This document shows positions 5,789-6,124 of a stretch of 6,124 nucleotides of DNA, one piece after another; the first letter of the stretch is position 1; each line of letters opens with the position of its first letter. The notes under the pieces are model-generated. The model searched no databases. It was given only the letters and a program-made list of their open reading frames with translations, and was not told the origin of the DNA. This stretch comes from Dehalococcoidia bacterium UBA1332 (GTDB taxonomy: Bacteria > Chloroflexota > Dehalococcoidia > Lucifugimonadales > Lucifugimonadaceae): positions 1 through 6,124 of the forward strand of contig DBSW01000014.1 of the NCBI GenBank assembly GCA_002306745.1. Reading direction: 5' to 3'. The translations under genes and the position numbers were made by a program.

Positions 5789-5801
5789 TAAGTTCTTAGA
5801 A
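5786..5801. repeat. 16-bp inverted repeat upstream of lepA
   Basis: TTCTAAG (5786-5792) and CTTAGAA (5795-5801) are perfect inverted arms separated by TT. The centre is too tight for an RNA hairpin with all seven pairs, so a binding site for a dimeric protein is the more natural reading. It begins in the T-rich tail of the preceding terminator and lies about 52-67 bp before the lepA start codon. Confidence 0.4.
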
Positions 5802-5840
5802 CCCGTCGCTTACTTCGTAGGGATTTACATAAAATGAGAC

Positions 5841-5846
5841 TAGAAT
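5841..5846 (+). promoter_or_regulatory. -10 box of lepA, placed for a leaderless transcript
   Basis: TAGAAT is one base from TATAAT and ends 6 nt before the ATG at 5853, the same distance as at the amidohydrolase gene. The bases between (TTAACC) contain no Shine-Dalgarno, and there is no convincing -35 at 16-18 nt upstream. TAAAAT at 5830-5835 is an alternative -10 that would give a leader of about 11 nt. Confidence 0.5.
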
Positions 5847-5852
5847 TTAACC

Positions 5853-6124
5853 ATGTTGCAAGACTACGTTAGAAATTTTTGCATTATTGCTCACATTGAT
5901 CACGGTAAATCCACATTAGCGGATCGATTGATTGAGTTGACTGAAGCCGTCTCGCAACGAAACATGACCGCGCAGCATTTAGACACGATGGATCTCGAAC
6001 AGGAACGTGGCATTACCATCAAGGCACAGGCGATCAGGCTTCAATACAAATCTAGTGATGATATCGAACATCAACTCAACCTTATAGACACCCCTGGCCA
6101 CGTTGATTTTTCCTATGAGGTTTC
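5853..6124 (+). CDS. lepA: Translation elongation factor 4 (LepA), N-terminal fragment
   Basis: The first 90 codons of a translational GTPase are present and the frame is still open at the right edge. The G1 P-loop AHIDHGKS lies at residues 13-20, the switch I segment RGIT at 52-55 and the G3 motif DTPGH at 79-83, with H83 in the place of the catalytic histidine. The opening VRNFCIIAHIDHGKST, the LDTMDLEQERGITIKAQA stretch and the LNLIDTPGHVDFSYEV segment are characteristic of LepA rather than EF-G, EF-Tu or TypA. LepA is a conserved ribosome-associated GTPase involved in translation and 30S assembly. The start agrees with the family N-terminus. It has no visible Shine-Dalgarno but a -10-like box 6 nt upstream. 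It is separated from the catabolic genes by a likely terminator, so its presence marks the edge of the accessory segment. Confidence 0.95.
   Translation, partial: MLQDYVRNFCIIAHIDHGKSTLADRLIELTEAVSQRNMTAQHLDTMDLEQERGITIKAQAIRLQYKSSDDIEHQLNLIDTPGHVDFSYEV

Noticed and set aside
5834..5872. A 12-codon mini-ORF (ATG at 5834) overlapping the lepA start, as a possible leader peptide
   Set aside because: It is out of frame with lepA, overlaps the likely -10 box and would not be transcribed if that box is used. No attenuator-like structure is visible.

Overview
The window is an accessory catabolic stretch of a bacterial chromosome with a mid-range, slightly AT-leaning base composition (judged by eye, not counted), ending in the start of the housekeeping gene lepA. 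The organism is not named by any feature. The LepA N-terminus, and the mix of an enolase-superfamily enzyme, a zinc alcohol dehydrogenase, a TPP enzyme, a ketopantoate-reductase-like protein and a D-aminoacylase-like amidohydrolase, would fit a Dehalococcoidia/SAR202-type Chloroflexota. That placement is inference from general knowledge of such genomes. Codon use looks similar in the catabolic genes and in lepA, so nothing marks the cluster as recently acquired.

Layout, left to right. (1) 1-135, minus strand: N-terminal 45 codons of a mandelate racemase/muconate lactonizing (enolase-superfamily) enzyme running off the left edge. (2) 136-304: divergent intergenic region. (3) 305-1306, plus: medium-chain Zn-dependent dehydrogenase with both zinc sites. 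(4) 1307-1445: intergenic region with a candidate promoter and two short palindromes. (5) 1446-3101, plus: TPP-dependent acetolactate-synthase-like enzyme, probably not a true biosynthetic AHAS. (6) 3098-4039, minus: ketopantoate-reductase-like dehydrogenase, tail to tail with the TPP gene by a 4-bp overlap. (7) 4040-4158: divergent intergenic region with a 12-bp direct repeat. (8) 4159-5742, plus: D-aminoacylase-like amidohydrolase whose usual metal-bridging Cys is Asp. (9) 5743-5852: likely terminator, a 16-bp palindrome and the lepA promoter. (10) 5853-6124, plus: 5' end of lepA.

How they may work together (inference): enolase-superfamily dehydratases make 2-keto-3-deoxy acids from sugar or hydroxy acids. 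The dehydrogenase could oxidise a polyol or hydroxy acid, the TPP enzyme could cleave or ligate a 2-keto acid, the KPR-like enzyme could reduce a keto acid, and the amidohydrolase could free an acyl-blocked substrate. The set therefore looks like scavenging of small organic acids and amides, but no complete pathway can be read from the window and no regulator or transporter is present.

The most notable signals are two -10-like hexamers placed exactly 6 nt before the ATG of the amidohydrolase and of lepA, both without a Shine-Dalgarno (suggesting leaderless mRNAs), and altered active-site residues in the amidohydrolase and the KPR-like protein. I see no CRISPR array, tRNA, rRNA, insertion sequence or phage gene, and no evidence of a wholly new system.
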